A stretch of DNA of 64,000 nucleotides from Theristus sp. LFF4_11 (GCA_030248135.1 JASANC010003656.1:62001-126000), one strand, 5' to 3'. Counted from the first letter of the stretch, positions 1-16,844 are shown. Notes: a model not told the origin generated them from the sequence alone. Made by a program: numbers and translations.

Positions 1-1832
1 AATTTATTCAGTTGGATCGCGTTCTGGCTTGATGCGAAATGTCTGCCAGCCAGGATCACGCTTGGCGTATCGTCCTTGATGGCGCTGACGTTTCAGGTAA
101 TCATTTTTTTTTTGTTCAATCAGTTTTTATTCTGTCAGTTGTTGTCATTTCTGATGGTACACAGTAACTCAGCTATATCAAAGACAGCGTTAACTTTCCT
201 GATAACCTTTTTTTCCATTGAATCGAATGTTTATCGTGCCAGTTGTTATCATTTTTGATGACATACAGTAACTCAGTCATATCAAAAAACATCAGCAATG
301 ACATGCACGGGCGAACACGAACTGTCATTCGCTGCTTTCAAAATTAGCTCAGTGATTCGTCTAGCCAGCTCGATGCAGCCGATCAGCATGCCACAACGCG
401 TATCATACCCATGCGTTCCACAGTATCACCGTTGAACATAAGCATGTAGAAATCCGCAATAACAAAAAAACAAATAAAAACGAGAGAGAAACACCACTCG
501 CAACCCCACCCACACACAGTACGGCAACGTGGCGCGCTCGCTGCCGAAGGTCTCCTACGTCAAAGCAATCGACATCTGGATATTCGCCTGCATGGGCTTC
601 ATCTTTTGCTCGACCGTCGAACTGGCGATCGTCGGGCACGTCGACAAACGAGCGCAGAAACGACGGCTACGCTCGATCACGGTCATGACGCGACCGACCG
701 AGTTGAGTCCGGAGCAGAGTCGCAATATCAGTCCGGATTTCGAGCAGTACCGCTCGGCGCAGGTTCGAGTTATTTGAAATAAGTCCGCTTCTGGACATGT
801 ATCCGAGGGCAGTTTTTTGCTGTGTAAAGATCAAGCGATGCTCATGAAGGCTGACGTGGGTGGCGTTTTTCGCAGAACTAATCGGTTCAGTACTTCAACA
901 ACATTAAAAAAAATACAGCACCGTTTTTGCCATTTTTTCACGTTCAATACAATGCTGTTTATGATCGTGGCCGTGGGAGCAATTGATTCTGACCCTGAAC
1001 TTTGCCATATATACCAACTAAACAACACAATACAAACAGCGTGCCACTAAAGCGGCATTCATGAAGCAGTATTTAGTGATTGACGCGTAGCAGTGTTAAA
1101 ACACAGCTACGCGGCCATTAAATGCTGTTTCATGAATGCCGCATCCCTCTCCGCACACCGCATGCATTAGCACCACTGCAGAACAACGGCGCCGAGAACA
1201 CCGAGCTGATGTCGCGCCACCCGCAGTTGGAGTCGCTGTCGATGGCGCGTCGCGCGACCACGCCCGATCTCGCCGACATGGAACGGCCGTCTGGTCGGGC
1301 AAGCCCGAACCCGAACCTGCTGCCGGCGAGTCGACGTGTGCAGCCGGGCGGCACCGCTCTGACGCCGCAGCCCGTGCATCGGCCGCTGCTGCCGCCAACT
1401 GACGACCTGCTCGCCAACAGCACCACCGCCACCGGCACGTCAGCTGGCGTCAACCAGCAGACGCTCTACATCTCGGGCAGTTCGGCGCGACGCCGCAAAC
1501 GTACGCGGCGCTCGTCCGCCTTTCTCAGCTACCACGCCGAACAGCAGTTCATCGGGTCGCTGTTGACGAAGCGCAACAGCGTCACGGAGAAGTGCGCCCG
1601 GAAGCAGCGGGCGCTCGGCGAGACGCGCGACGGGTGGTGCGCGTGTTGCTGTGTGCCGTTCGCGCGCTGCCGCCGCCGCAGCCGCGAGTTCGAGTGGAAC
1701 GGTGAAACGGTGGACGCGCTGTGCCAGTACTTGTTTCCGATGTTGTTTGTGGTGTTCAATTTGGTCTACTGGATCTATTATCAGTCGCTGTCGCAGAAAC
1801 AGCTGACGAACATGCTCGAGCGGACTGTGTGA
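1..1832 (+). CDS. Cys-loop ligand-gated anion channel subunit, 3' part
   Basis: Exons 1-96, 520-762 and 1182-1832 (TGA at 1830), all joined in phase 0; the 5' part lies outside the window. Exon 1 encodes the end of M1 and nearly all of M2, with the PAR motif followed by [17 protein letters not shown] before M2 is the signature of anion-selective channels of the GABA/glycine/GluCl type. Exon 2 gives the M2-M3 loop ([14 protein letters not shown]) and M3 ([17 protein letters not shown]). Exon 3 carries a long, Arg/Ser/Pro-rich M3-M4 cytoplasmic loop and the C-terminal M4 ([17 protein letters not shown]). The protein would sit in the plasma membrane as one subunit of a pentamer. The wording around M2-M3 resembles nematode MOD-1/ACC/LGC channels, so an amine- or acetylcholine-gated chloride channel is possible, but the ligand-binding domain is missing and the ligand cannot be read. 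Confidence 0.88.
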
Positions 1833-2514
1833 TAGTGTGCGGCTTTTTTTTGGGGGGGGGGGTTGTTTTGGGATTTTTTTCGGAAAATACTAATTAACTG
1901 AGTATATTGATTGAATCATGTGTTACTGGACACTGGACTACGAAAAGTTCGCTGTTTACTTGTGATGTCATTGCGCACATGATCGGTTTTTTGTGTAAAA
2001 TGTTCCTGGTTTCTGTCTCTGTTTCACGCCCAAAGAATCTATTCAAGTGAATTAACTAACTCTCATGTATTCGTAAAAGTTGTGAGAAACGAAAACATAT
2101 TTCGAACACAAAACTCGAGAAACGCAGCCACAGAAACCAAGCGCAAGACGGAAGTACAAAATCATGTTAAGTGCACAATTTTGAATTCCACAAATGAATT
2201 GCAGGTTAATTCATTAGGAAGGATGTGATAATTCATCATCACAAAGGAAATGCACATTAATGATGATACGACGAATAAATAAAGTCAACACGAAATCTAG
2301 GACAGCTGAATACTGAAATGAGAAAATACTGCCGGACACAAGGCATGTATACCCGATGCGTGAAGCCAAACCTGCTTATTAAACTCAACATTCTCTGAAT
2401 CCTGTGGCTATGCAGCCAGCCAGTCAATTAGCCGCACAAAAAGAAGACCTTTAAAAAACTTTGAAAAAACCATTATCGTCCGAAAACAAACAAAACAAGC
2501 CACGGCGCCACTGT
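1833..2514. other. Intergenic, convergent 3' UTRs
   Basis: AT-rich sequence between the stop codons of the channel gene (+) and GMP reductase (-). I see no open frame, RNA gene or repeat beyond the poly-A signals and a short G-run near 1851. Confidence 0.6.
2274..2283 (+). promoter_or_regulatory. Overlapping AATAAA polyadenylation signals
   Basis: Two overlapping AATAAA hexamers lie 442 bp after the channel gene's stop codon and before the convergent GMP reductase gene. They are plausible 3'-end signals for the channel mRNA; a G-run at about 1851-1862 lies in the inferred 3' UTR. Use of these signals is inferred. Confidence 0.4.
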
Positions 2515-6588
<4,074 letters not shown>

Positions 6589-8634
6589 CGTTATTGAAAA
6601 TTCGTTCTTTTTTCTATTCAAATTTTTTCAAATAAAAAAAAGACGGTTATTCCTGCAATAATACTGGTGGTATTTTGCCGTTTTAAGCCATTGCAATGCA
6701 ATTGGGTTGATCAACAGCCAAAGAAGTAAGCATTCTATGCGATGAAGTCAATAAACGCCCAAAAATCAAAGTTAGAGATTGCACTCAAAATTATAACAGA
6801 GTGATGTTGCACAAACATAAACACGCAACGCACACATACGACAGCACAGCAGCGCGCATGTGTGATTTGTTTGTGGCTGTGCAACACTCCATTGTGCTGA
6901 AACGGCTTGGCTGGACCAGGACTTCACATCCGAACTTTCGTCGGATAAATCGCAATGTGTTTTTGCGTCTTTTCAATCCAGGCTAGCTTGCTGAGGAGCT
7001 CAGAACAAGCAGGTGAGAAAGTGAGAAACCCAGTCGAGCAAAAAATACGACCTTTTGTTTGCAGCGAAACAAACGCATTGAGAGAAAAGAGCAATAAATC
7101 TCACTGTTCCGTGAAGCAACTGTGAAAAACAAATAGCACTTTCACATTCGGATCGACAATTTGCACTGAAACAAGAAAAAACACTTGACAGCGTACGCAA
7201 TAAGAGTCTGGGCGTGACTTTGACCGTTGTGGAACAAAAAAGCGATGTAAACAAGAAATTATGACCGACCGTTTGGCATAATATTTCTTTACTCTGTAAT
7301 AACGTTATTGTATCACTTTAATTTGTTTTGCGCTATAAAGAAAACACACGAGAAATGCAAGACAAAAATGTAGGCTCGTAATCTGAATAAAGAATCACGA
7401 GAAGCACACCAAAACTAAATATTTGGTACAAGTCGAAGTCAACCGACACACAAATAAGACAAATATACTTTACTACAATTAATGAAACAATGCAAAATAT
7501 GATAAATCAATCAGTACCTACCTTCCTGATGCTAAATCCAAAAGAAAACGCCGCCACAAAACTTCGTGAAGGCATCAACATTATGAAAAGGGTTTTGAAA
7601 ATGGCTGTGGCTCACATTTACGTTCAATGTATGACACTTTCGAAGAAATAAAAACAAGAAAACACAAAAACAACAAGTGTATACCAACCAACCAACCACC
7701 ATACTGCGTGGGAAACAACCGCTCTAGAATATCATAAAATTGAATTTTTTTGGAATATCAGGCTATAATTTGATAGCAAAATGGCTTTGTTTTCCACACC
7801 ACACCACAACATGTGTCAAACAGAATAAATTCAAATCTGTCAAAAAAACTGGTCACCAAATGCCTTGTGAATAAAAAGAATCCACCATTGAAATCACAGA
7901 CAGAATATCCGCACGTCATAGAAACTAAAAAACGTTTCAGATTTCACAATCGAACATACGATACGAAATTGCGCTATCTTTGTTTTCAAAAACTCGAATC
8001 TAGCAGACTAATTTGAAAACAACCATCTGTGCACAAACAATAGTTTGCTCGATTGCACAATCAGAAAACGCCTAAAAAATACCAAATACAAATTCACAAG
8101 AGAAGCGGAAATTCGCAGTAACAGCCAATTTTTAAAGAAAAAAACAGCGAAAGAGATTTGTACTGCAGCCCAGCACCCCAGAAGAAACGGAATCTTCAAA
8201 AAATAAATGAATGAAAAAATCAGAGATTTACCAGAACCACTGAAACAGTGATTGATTTTATCGTTTTCAAAATAATCATAAATCGCCGACGTGGATTATA
8301 TCTCATTTTCTAGCTCTGCGACTCAATACGCGCACAGATACGGAATCATACACTTGACGCGGATCAATTCAAAACTATTGAAGTGTCTTTGGCGGCTGTG
8401 ATATTGACACTTTAAATTTTGAATTGCCCCGTGAACCTCTTGTCTACGCCTTTAAAACAGAAAGCAGCAGAAGTAGTAAACAGTATACAATTACAATACA
8501 CGAATATTTCTCAACAATCAGATTGAGCTGAACAAAAGCAAATCGCAAAATCATATCCCACCAAAACCCAATGTGAATTTTCTCCATCTTCTCCACACGC
8601 CCCTCAAAACACCGCTCTAACACACGTATATATA
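6589..8634. other. Intergenic region between GMPR and PREB
   Basis: About 2 kb of AT-rich sequence upstream of the GMPR start codon and downstream of the PREB stop. It should hold the GMPR promoter or 5' UTR and the PREB 3' UTR. I see no convincing exon, RNA gene or transposon ends. No TATA box can be assigned with confidence. Confidence 0.5.
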
Positions 8635-11228
8635 TCACAATCCAACCACAACCTTCAGCAGCAGATACAACAGCGTCATATGAAAGGCGCACTTGACCAG
8701 CGCCCACCAGACGCCGCCGTCGTTGTCCGCACTCTGCGGCGGCAACACGTGCAACTGCACGGAGTGATCGGCCGAGATCGACAGTACAGCAGCGTCGCAA
8801 GAGGCCGCCAACGGGCTGACCACGGAGAACAGCGGCACGTTCGATTTCTGATCGCCGCAGGACGCCGCCGCCAATCGCAGAAACTCGACGCCGGTGACGA
8901 AGATTTCGTGGCGCTCGCGAAAAAAGCGCAGCAGCTGCAGCGAGCGCGTCTCGTAGAGGCCGACGCTGCCCTGCAGTGTGCCGACGGCCGTGTGCTCGCC
9001 GTCTGCGCTGACGGAGAGGGCGGAGACGACCTGTGTGATGGCTTAGGTTAGGGCGTGCTTGAGCACTTTGAGAGATGTGCAATAGTGCTGGCTTGATGTT
9101 TGATCACCACCCCTCCACCCGAAGCAATTCTTTCGCAGAAAACAACAACCGCAACTCACTCCCTCCCCCGAATGCGTCCGCTCACCTCCGAGCACGCAGC
9201 GTTTGTTACAATGGGGCGTGCCTGGTTGTGCTGCATCGAGTACGCCCAGAGTGTCAGGAACGATCGTTGCTGTTTGCCGCCGCGTTGCACCGGAATCGCA
9301 GCCGTCACAAAAACGTGATTCCGCGAGCCGAGCGGCGTGAAGCGAACGGTTCGATTGCGAAATTTCACTGCCTGCGCGGCGAGCTCGGGCGGCAGCGGCA
9401 GCTCGCGTAGTTGCGCGCCGTCCTGCTCGAAGAAAATTGGAATGGTTAGAGTGCGGGTAATCAGGCGAAAAAACGTTGTTTTGCAAATAAGCAATTTTTG
9501 TCATAATTTCTTAAATATTTTTTCTCAAAATTCTCGATACTTTTTGACCACTGTTCAATTCCGAACTACCGAAACTTGATTTCAAGCACTTTATTCGGGT
9601 GATTTTGAATGTGAGTTATAGAATTTTGTCTCTTTACTCTTTACAGATTTATCAAAATGAACCATTACAAGCCACACATAACAGCGAGAGGAAGCTGAAG
9701 AAAACAAACAAAAAACCAGATTTCACTTCGCCAGTTCACAAGAAATTTACTGCACCTGCGTCCTCCATAGGATCGTTTTCGAGTCGTGCCCCACCGAGAC
9801 GAGCACAGCGCCATCCGGCGACACGTCCATGTCGTCGACGTCGCCCTTGTGCGCGTCCATCTGAACGTTCTTCTCGGCAGTCCTGCAGTTGTTTTTTTGA
9901 TTTTCGGCCTATTTTTGTATTCAAGTCGCGTTATTTGCTGACACAAAACATTTCCAGGTCTTTTTTGAGACTTTCCAATCCAGCTGTTTCAAACTTTCGA
10001 ATGGTGTAGAACATCTATAATAAACAGACTACAGTCAAACTGTGAATTATAGACAATCAGCTGATTGGCTGGTGATTACGTGATGCATGCTTTCTGTGCA
10101 AAAATTTCTGACGAGGCGGAGTCTGTCCTTGGAGGACAGAAAGCATACATCCCGTGATCGCCACCCAATCAGCCGATTGTCTGTAATCTAGAGTTCCCCT
10201 GCATGATCATCAACATCGACCACCACAGACGCACCTCGGATGCCACAGTCGAATCGTTCCATCTGCGCCGCCAGTCGCAACGTACGCAAACTTCGACGAC
10301 GGATCGAATCGGCAGACCTTCTGAAATGAAATCGCCGACTTCGACGTCGCCGTGTCGGTGAAGTCCGACTGAAAATCGACGGCCGACTCGACGGCGTACG
10401 ACAGTTTCCGGGTGTTCTGCCGGCGACGGGCGAGTGGCGCCGGCGTTTTCGCCTGCGCTTTCTCCTGGCCACCGGCGCCGCCAGTCTCCTCGCCCTCATT
10501 ATTGTTATTGTGAGCGGTCGACTGTTGTTCACTCGCCGCTGATTGGTCGAATTCACTCGGTAGCACACTCAAACGCCGCTGAATGTTGCCATCGACGGAG
10601 TAGCAGAGCTCGACGCTGGCGCGATACAGCTGGCAGCGGTCGTCCTGGCCGCACGCAAGCACGAAGTCGGCTGGGTTCGATGCGTCGACGGTGGCGCCGT
10701 TGCGATTCAGAGGGCGCACGTCCATGTTCATCGTCGCTCGGCCGCCCGTCTCGACCGTGTTCACCTTCACCAGGCGGATCGGCGGATTGTCTGCGGAATG
10801 GTGGTTTTTGTGTCAAGGTGCATTCAGCAAATCGTATAGCTGGTGCTGGTGGTTTTCAATGGCGCAAAAACACGGTTTTTTACTCCAGATCAGGCACAGG
10901 TTTTTAAGGTGAAAACCAGTTTATTTTCGCATTCATCGGCAAAAATGACGCTTTTCACGGCCGACTAAAAGCGGATTTCCCGCCGACTGAAATTGAAACT
11001 TCCAACAAAAAAACAAACAAACAACAAAAACTGACCGCCATCGCCGGCGTGCTCCTCTGCCACCTCAATGCCGTACACTTCGATGGCGTTCTTGACGCCC
11101 GTCTTTGCCGCACCGCCGCCGCCCGCCACCAAAACATGACTGACGCCCAGTGTTCGCACGCAGTACGGCGGCATCGACGTGCGCGCCAACACGTCCGGCG
11201 GTTGCTTCGAGCTCAACAGCTGGCCCAT
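8635..11228 (-). CDS. PREB: PREB/Sec12-like WD40 ER membrane protein (Sar1 GEF)
   Basis: Complete gene: exons 11228-11036, 10790-10235, 9882-9756, 9422-9186, 9030-8635; 1509 nt, 502 aa, somewhat longer than vertebrate PREB (about 417) because of a low-complexity Gln/Ala/Asn insert after the second blade. Sec12/PREB is an ER membrane guanine-nucleotide exchange factor for Sar1 and starts COPII vesicle formation. Evidence: the N-terminal signature AGGGGAAKTGVKNAIEVY, diagnostic for this family; ACGQDDRCQLY; FAYVATGGADGTIRLW; GDVDDMDVSPDG followed by VSVGHDSKTILWR; a late LQGSVGLYETRSLQLL blade; and a C-terminal hydrophobic anchor just before the stop (CAFHMTLLYLLLKVVVGL), giving a type II topology with the propeller in the cytosol. 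There is little sequence after the anchor, as in PREB. An intron contains a hairpin MITE. Confidence 0.92.
10030..10197. repeat. Palindromic hairpin MITE
   Basis: Lies in a PREB intron. The left arm (CAATCAGCTGATTGGCTGG, then TGATTACGTGATGCATGCTT) is repeated in reverse complement at the right end, with a short loop near 10110-10135. The whole unit can fold into one long hairpin. Similar units lie at 15152-15309 and 48598-48740, with one-armed relics at 4444 and possibly about 44405-44480. Confidence 0.75.
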
Positions 11229-11858
11229 TTTACTGCCCCCTGGTGCAAACCAAGCTGGTTTGATGTTGGCGTGAAAAGCTGACGTTTGTTAGTTTGAATT
11301 GGATTTGGAAAAGAACTGTTCATTTGGATTATACAGGCAAGCGGAAAATTATAGGTCGGTTTTGAAAGTTTCTTATCGAAGTTCTAAAGTCAAATTTCGA
11401 ATCTTGAAACGTTGATTGGCTGCATTATACTACCAGGAGAACCAATAAGCGTCATCGGTTTTCAAGCGAAAAATGAAAAATAAACTGGAAACTAAAGATC
11501 GAACGGTATGCAATCGCAGTAATTGCAGCGCTGGAAAAACGCATTTCCGGCCAAATTGCCAGTGTGCAGATGATAATATTTTTGTTTATTTATGCCAACA
11601 ATCAGAAAAAAACGAATTCCGTTGTAGCACCGTATGAACTAAGTTAGACAATGAAGAAACGTAAAATCATAATCAAGTCCAGATTCATGTCAAATAACAT
11701 TGGTTCGTTTGGGATGAATTCCCCAAATAACAAAAAACCTGAATGAAACAATAGGCCTTGAGAGAAGCAACAAAACAAAACTCACAAAAAGCACCGTGGA
11801 AAACTGAGAACAAAAGGCGCATTCAAAAAGAACCTGACAATCGAAACTCACTCAAACA
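11229..11858. other. Intergenic, PREB upstream region
   Basis: Between the PREB start codon and the stop of the C2H2 gene on the same strand. AT-rich. It probably holds the PREB promoter and the 3' UTR of the upstream gene. I find no other feature. Confidence 0.5.
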
Positions 11859-13396
11859 TCACTCCGTAAACACTTCCTCCACAAACTGCAGCGGAATCAG
11901 CGTTTTCTCTTCAATCACATTGAAATTGAGAAACTGAGAATGCCGTTTTTTCAGATGCAGCAACAGATTTCGCAACTGCCGACACCTGTCCAGTTTCGTC
12001 TGTTCGTCTGCTTCTGGGTCACTGTTAACCAGAAGCATTGATGCACATGAAGCGCCTAAAGAGAATTTTTCGCCATTTGTTCTTTACTTCTGTGTTGAAA
12101 TAACGATACCAACGAAGAAACCTGTCTGTTTGGAAAGAAAACCGAAACCCTGCGAACATTACAATTTTCCCAAGCACCACTTCGATCAAACAACAGCCAT
12201 CTGAATTCGCTGATGGTTGTGCAACACAACCTGGAGAAATCATTGTATGAGCACATCGTTTCCTTTTTCCGGTGTGCTCAGCCGTGTGCCACGGTTTCAC
12301 TCGTTGCAGTTGTCCGGCCAGAATCAAGCCAGTGGGTTCAGTGCCTTGTTCAGGCGCTGGCGGCCAGAAGACACACTGCTCAGACGCAGATTCGATGGCA
12401 CAAGCACTCATCATTGCACAAGGTAGGGGGTCCAAGTCGAACCACAAGGGCGCTTTCGTAGTGTGACTGAGCGAGCAGTTCGCGGTTCGCCTACTGGACT
12501 AACTGGAGTGGAGGTGGTCGAAAAATATCTATAATATCACTAACGTGCACGCACATGACATCCACTCATCCAGACGTCTTGTTGTTGGTGTTTATTGTCG
12601 CGACTGCCGAAACGTGTTACACCAATTTGGCGTCAGCCAGTAAAAAGCGTGAGCGACATTTCTCGACCACCTCAGTAACAAAACTCGATTGGACGCCGGT
12701 GCACTGTAGCGCCCCCCCCCCTTTGCCGGGTTGCAAATCCGTTCTTCTTCGTGCTCTGGCATCAGACTGTGCGTCAACGAATCAAACAACAAACCGTCAT
12801 GACGTTCGAGCACGTGCTGCTTCAATTCGCGAGCAAAATCGAACAGTCGATGGCCGCAACGCGACGACCCACAACGCAGCAGGCGGAAGTTCTTGTGTAG
12901 CGACAAATAATGCCGCAAGATCTCCTAAACTTAGACTGAAAGACATTACATCGAATCGGGACACGAAATGGCGAATGGAACTCCTGACAGTTTCTCAAAC
13001 AACAAAAACAAGGCGGCGGTGAATCCTCAAAAATTCGCAGAATACAACAAAAAACAACTTTGCTGAACTGAAGCTGGTATGCGAGCAAAAAAGTAGAAAC
13101 AGAATACAGAAACTCATCAACTCATCCGACAGTCGACACCCAATTAAACAAAAAGTGACAGTCAACCAACTGAACAGAATGCTGAATTTCAGCAAAAAAA
13201 CCGAAACCAAGGACTAACAACGACCAACCTCGGCCACTGCGCTTCGGTCAAGCTGCTCATCGGTTACGATCCGCTGCCCGCAAATGCCACAGGTTCGTGC
13301 GTCTGAATCAGTGCAGACGGCAACGTCGTCACGGTCACCGCCAGGATTACGCATGCCCATTTGTGTCCATTGTTCCATCTTCGGCTCCGTTTGCAT
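11859..13396 (-). CDS. Unrecognised C2H2-finger protein (partial gene model)
   Basis: I do not recognise the family. Exon 1 is 13396-13229 (ATG; encodes TCGICGQRIVTDEQL, a possible CxxC half-site). Exon 2 is 12924-12795, joined in phase 0, with a C2H2-like finger RCGSSRCGHRLFDFARELKQ followed by HVLERHD (C-x4-C-x12-H-x4-H). The last exon is 12021-11859, encoding SDPEADEQTKLDRCRQLRNL, then LLHLKKRHSQF and ending EEVFTE-stop. Exon 2 leaves one base and the last exon needs two, so at least one exon between 12794 and 12022 is unresolved; an open frame with WPPAPEQGTEPTGL around 12220-12460 is a candidate, but I found no splice pair that fits it. The gene is divergent from TSEN34, with 845 bp between start codons. 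Confidence 0.55.
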
Positions 13397-13529
13397 TTTT
13401 ATAACTGTTTTCCTTGTTTGACATTTTCGACAGTAACTTTAATTCATAGTTGTTCCGGGTTTACGTTTGGGTAGGGAACGGGGGGAGTTGGACAGATATT
13501 ATAGGTAGGGTTTCCTTGGTTGACCCACA

Positions 13530-14213
13530 AAACGCAACTGCCGGCTTGAAATTCGATCAATTATGATGACGACGCCAAAACACGACACGAAACAGCAACC
13601 AGACAAAGTAGCGCTTGCAAACGGTGCAGCTCGGACGCTCAGAATTCAGATTGTGAGGCGAATCGTTTCGGTACCTGATCTGCATCAAAAATGGCAAGCT
13701 TTGCAATGCTCAAAAACTTCAGTTCAGTCCAAAAGTTGTTCAAGCCTAAAATCAATCGGTAAAACGGTCCAAAATCGACTGCTGACGGTTTTACAAGGTT
13801 ATTTCAAAGAAAATTTTTGTTGAACTTTCGAAAAATTGTGCCAAAAATTAAGTTTTCAAACCTCAGAGCATATTAAAGAATTTTTTTTCGAATTCAAGAA
13901 AAAAACCGGCATTTTTATTTTTTTATTCATTCTTTTACGTACGGCTTCATATTTAAAAGTACATGTACGGTGGAGGTGGTCCTCTTCCTCTTTAACACAG
14001 GAAAGAAAAAAATGCGAAAACCAATTTGATCATTTTTCACCTTATAAAAAAGGCTTAACTTAGGATTAGGATTAGATTTAGGATTAGGAACCTACAACGA
14101 CTTTATTGCAAGCATCATCTGGTCGAAAATCAAAAATCATTTTTTCAAAATTTTTAAATATGAATACCAATCATTTTTTTAATTTCGATTTTTGTTTAAC
14201 AACCCTACCTTCA
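13530..14213 (+). mobile_element. Degenerate TAGGGTTGTT-family hAT-like MITE
   Basis: Shares the GCTTGCAAACGGTGCAGC and GAAAATTTTTGTTGAACTTT blocks and the 3' end AACAACCCTA with the two intact copies at 33732-35175, but has many substitutions and a weak left end. It lies in the intergenic space just upstream of the TSEN34 start codon, so its right end may contribute to the TSEN34 5' region. No clear 8-bp target duplication. Confidence 0.6.
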
Positions 14214-14241
14214 CGTTCCATTCAGCAAGGATATCATTATA

Positions 14242-16844
14242 ATGGTGGACAGAACACACATCAGCATCGCGAGCACGAAACGCGGTGGCAGCGACAACGG
14301 CGAGTGGCTGCAGTCGTACCTCAGCAATAATCCGCACGAAAATGTGCTTATTCATTTCGTGAATGGCTCCTTTCTCGTCTGGGATGCCAAAGGTCTGTTA
14401 AAATAGCCATATACATAGCTGGAGCAATATTTCCAGTCCAGGTTAATAAACAGCTGAGAAAATTTGCGGTGACGCGGGGCGTGGGGTTCAAAAATTTTGA
14501 CGTCCTGTTGTTACGTTTGTTCGTTTTGTTCAGCCGTGAAAACGCTGCGCAATCAGCTGCACGTCGTCGGCTCGTTGATTGGCGCGATCGCGAGCATGCC
14601 GGCGCAGACCGACGGTGGCATGTTGCCGTTCTGCTTGTGTCCGGAAGAGGCGCACGTGCTCCTGAAACACGGTCGCAAGCACAGTTTTGGAGGATATTTT
14701 GCAGTTTTAAAAAAGTTTCTGGTTTAGTCAGCTGGGTTTTCGACGTGAATTTTTTTCAACTTTTTCGTTTTAGGTCTCGCGCGTCTCGTTCGTCTGGACG
14801 CGAATCACGCGTTGCCGTTGAGTTCAAAACCGAGAGAGTCGGCGGAAACGGAGGAACTGGCACGATTGACGGAGCAAAATCTCGCGCAATCGTTGCTGTA
14901 CCATAAACGGCGGACAGACGCGCTGCGAAGGCACTTGGACGATATCGCAAAGGTGGGTGGTTTTGTTTCGTCCACCAACCGCTTTGTTGGGTTTGAATGA
15001 AATAGACTGCATTTGAGTGTTGAATTGAAGTGTGCTGGCTGATTAGTTAGGTTATTGTGACGCAACACACATTGATTGACGGATTCGTTGATTGAGCTGC
15101 ATTTGACTTCAGGTAATTTTCTGAACACCCTGCAAAATACAGTCTAATAAAGCTCTAAATTATTGGGAATCAGCTGATTGGTTGGTGATTACGTGATCCA
15201 TGCTTTCTGTGCAGGCATTGCTGTGGAGGCGAAGTTTAGTTTGCACGGAAAGCATGCATGCACGTGATCACCAACCAATCAGCTGATTCCCTATAATTTA
15301 GAGTTCGACGAGCAGCATTTCTTACCTGCACTTCTTCTGTTCTGTGCAGGGTCGATTAGCAAAGCAGCGAAAACGGGCCGAAAAACCGGATGGCAGCAGT
15401 GACGAGCTCCGGATCAGACGCTCCGACACAGCCGAGATACAACTGGACGAAAGTGACGTGGAGAAGGTGCAGCTGGAGTTGGCGGCACGACCCGTACAAC
15501 TGATGCCTCTCGGGCAGACGGTCGTTGAAACGACATTGGGTTGGTTTTCCGGCGCAATTTGGTTTGGTTTTGGGTTTCAGGTTCAATGCACGTTTTTTTG
15601 CTTTGTCCACCGGAACTGAGGGGTGGTTTTGCATTTTGAGTTGTTTACGTTGATTGGTTTATTGCATCGAAGGCCAAAGTTTACACTAAAAAACCGAGAT
15701 CCCATGCATAAAGGTTATGGTGCCCCCAGATATCAGCGCTCATGAGAAATTGGTTGAATTCAGTGTTATAGCCAGTAGCTGAAAACGGTGTCAATTGTAG
15801 CCGTGCACTTTTTTTGTTGTTTCATTCAATCGCCATCAAGGCACTTCACCGCTCTGGAAAACAACAAAAGACCACCGTAATACGCACGCAGTACAGCGCA
15901 ATTCGCGCGGCAATTTGAATTGACACCATCGTTCGACCGCGCAATAAATGAACATAGAGCAGCCTTTGCTTCCTTTTCTCAATCCTTGTTTTATTGTGTT
16001 TTTTCCAGCGTCCGCTGACCCGATCTCCTATGAAGACGTGCCGATGTCGTTTCCCGAGTCTGACGATGAACGTTTGCGAGCGGCCGTGTTCAATGATCTC
16101 TGGCTGCGAGGCTTCTTTCTGACGGCCGGACTGAAGTTCGGCTGTGACTTTTTACTCTACGATGGTTGGTTGGTGGAGCGGGTGATTTGGTGAATGCAGA
16201 GGTTCAAAAGGAGGATTTCAAAATATTCACTGAGTTGTATTCCTCTATCAGCACTTGTACCGACAGGTACACTGTCCATCTTTTATGTTTTCGCTTTTCA
16301 TTTGAATAACTTCGCGTAATATCCAAGCGACAATTGGTCATTTTCATTCAGCAGGTCGAACAAAAACGTTTCATAAGCAAGAATTTATCAGTTTTTTTAA
16401 TTTTAATTGATAAAAACTTAACTGATTTTTCCCATTGTTCAATGCAGCAATGCACTTCATTGTCCATGCTCTGCAAAAAGTAAGGACAAAGCATCTGCGT
16501 GAGACCGTGGTTTCAAAATTGTTTCTCTACTGGATTCTGGATTGTTGTGACAACGACAGTTTTGTATTTCGTAGAACAAGCACGCTCCGATAAAAAAACA
16601 TTTTCGTTCCTCTCCAGGCGACCCGGTGATGTACCACAGCTCCTCGTTGGTCGTTTGCGTTCACGAAGGCTCTCAACTGGAAGCCACCGAACTGTCCGCC
16701 TTGAATCGCGTCGCTACAAACACAAGAAAGACGGTCTTACTCGCCTTTTTCGACGTCGACATCGCTGGTGGCGAACCGCGGTACGTGACCGCCAGCTGGT
16801 GGAACCCGGCACCGCGCTATGCCGGTCTCGAAGTGGTCTCCTGA
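14242..16844 (+). CDS. TSEN34: tRNA-splicing endonuclease catalytic subunit TSEN34
   Basis: Complete gene: exons 14242-14392, 14534-14671, 14774-14952, 15350-15539, 16009-16164, 16618-16844; 1041 nt, 346 aa (vertebrate Sen34 is about 310). TSEN34 cuts the 3' splice site of intron-containing pre-tRNAs within the TSEN2/15/34/54 complex. The N-terminal domain includes GSFLVWDAKAVKTLRNQL and PFCLCPEEAHVLLKHG. A charged linker of about 100 residues follows. The C-terminal nuclease fold has FNDLWLRGFFLTAGLKFGCD. The catalytic triad is intact: Tyr in LLYDGDP, His eight residues on (VMYHSSS) and Lys in NTRKTVLLAF. The Y-x7-H spacing equals that of human TSEN34. The Tyr and His come from exons 5 and 6, so the splice at 16164/16618 is well supported. 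One intron holds a hairpin MITE. It converges on the neuroligin-like gene. Confidence 0.93.
15152..15309. repeat. Palindromic hairpin MITE
   Basis: In a TSEN34 intron. The arms CTCTAAATTATTGGGAATCA then GCTGATTGGTTGGTGATTAC are mirrored at the right end by a near-perfect reverse complement ending CCTATAATTTAGAG. This is the best preserved copy of the family in the window. Confidence 0.8.

Noticed and set aside
31..258. Open frame continuing past the first channel exon
   Set aside because: It runs through a GT donor at 97 into AT-rich intron; the coding signal (M2) stops at 96 and resumes at 520 with M3.
8444..9082. 212-codon minus-strand frame over the PREB last exon
   Set aside because: It is a shadow of the true PREB frame, which has the WD-like and membrane-anchor sequence and a consistent splice phase.
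12022..12794. Candidate middle exon of the C2H2 gene (WPPAPEQGTEPTGL frame)
   Set aside because: No acceptor/donor pair gave the phases required by the neighbouring exons, so it is not included as an exon.
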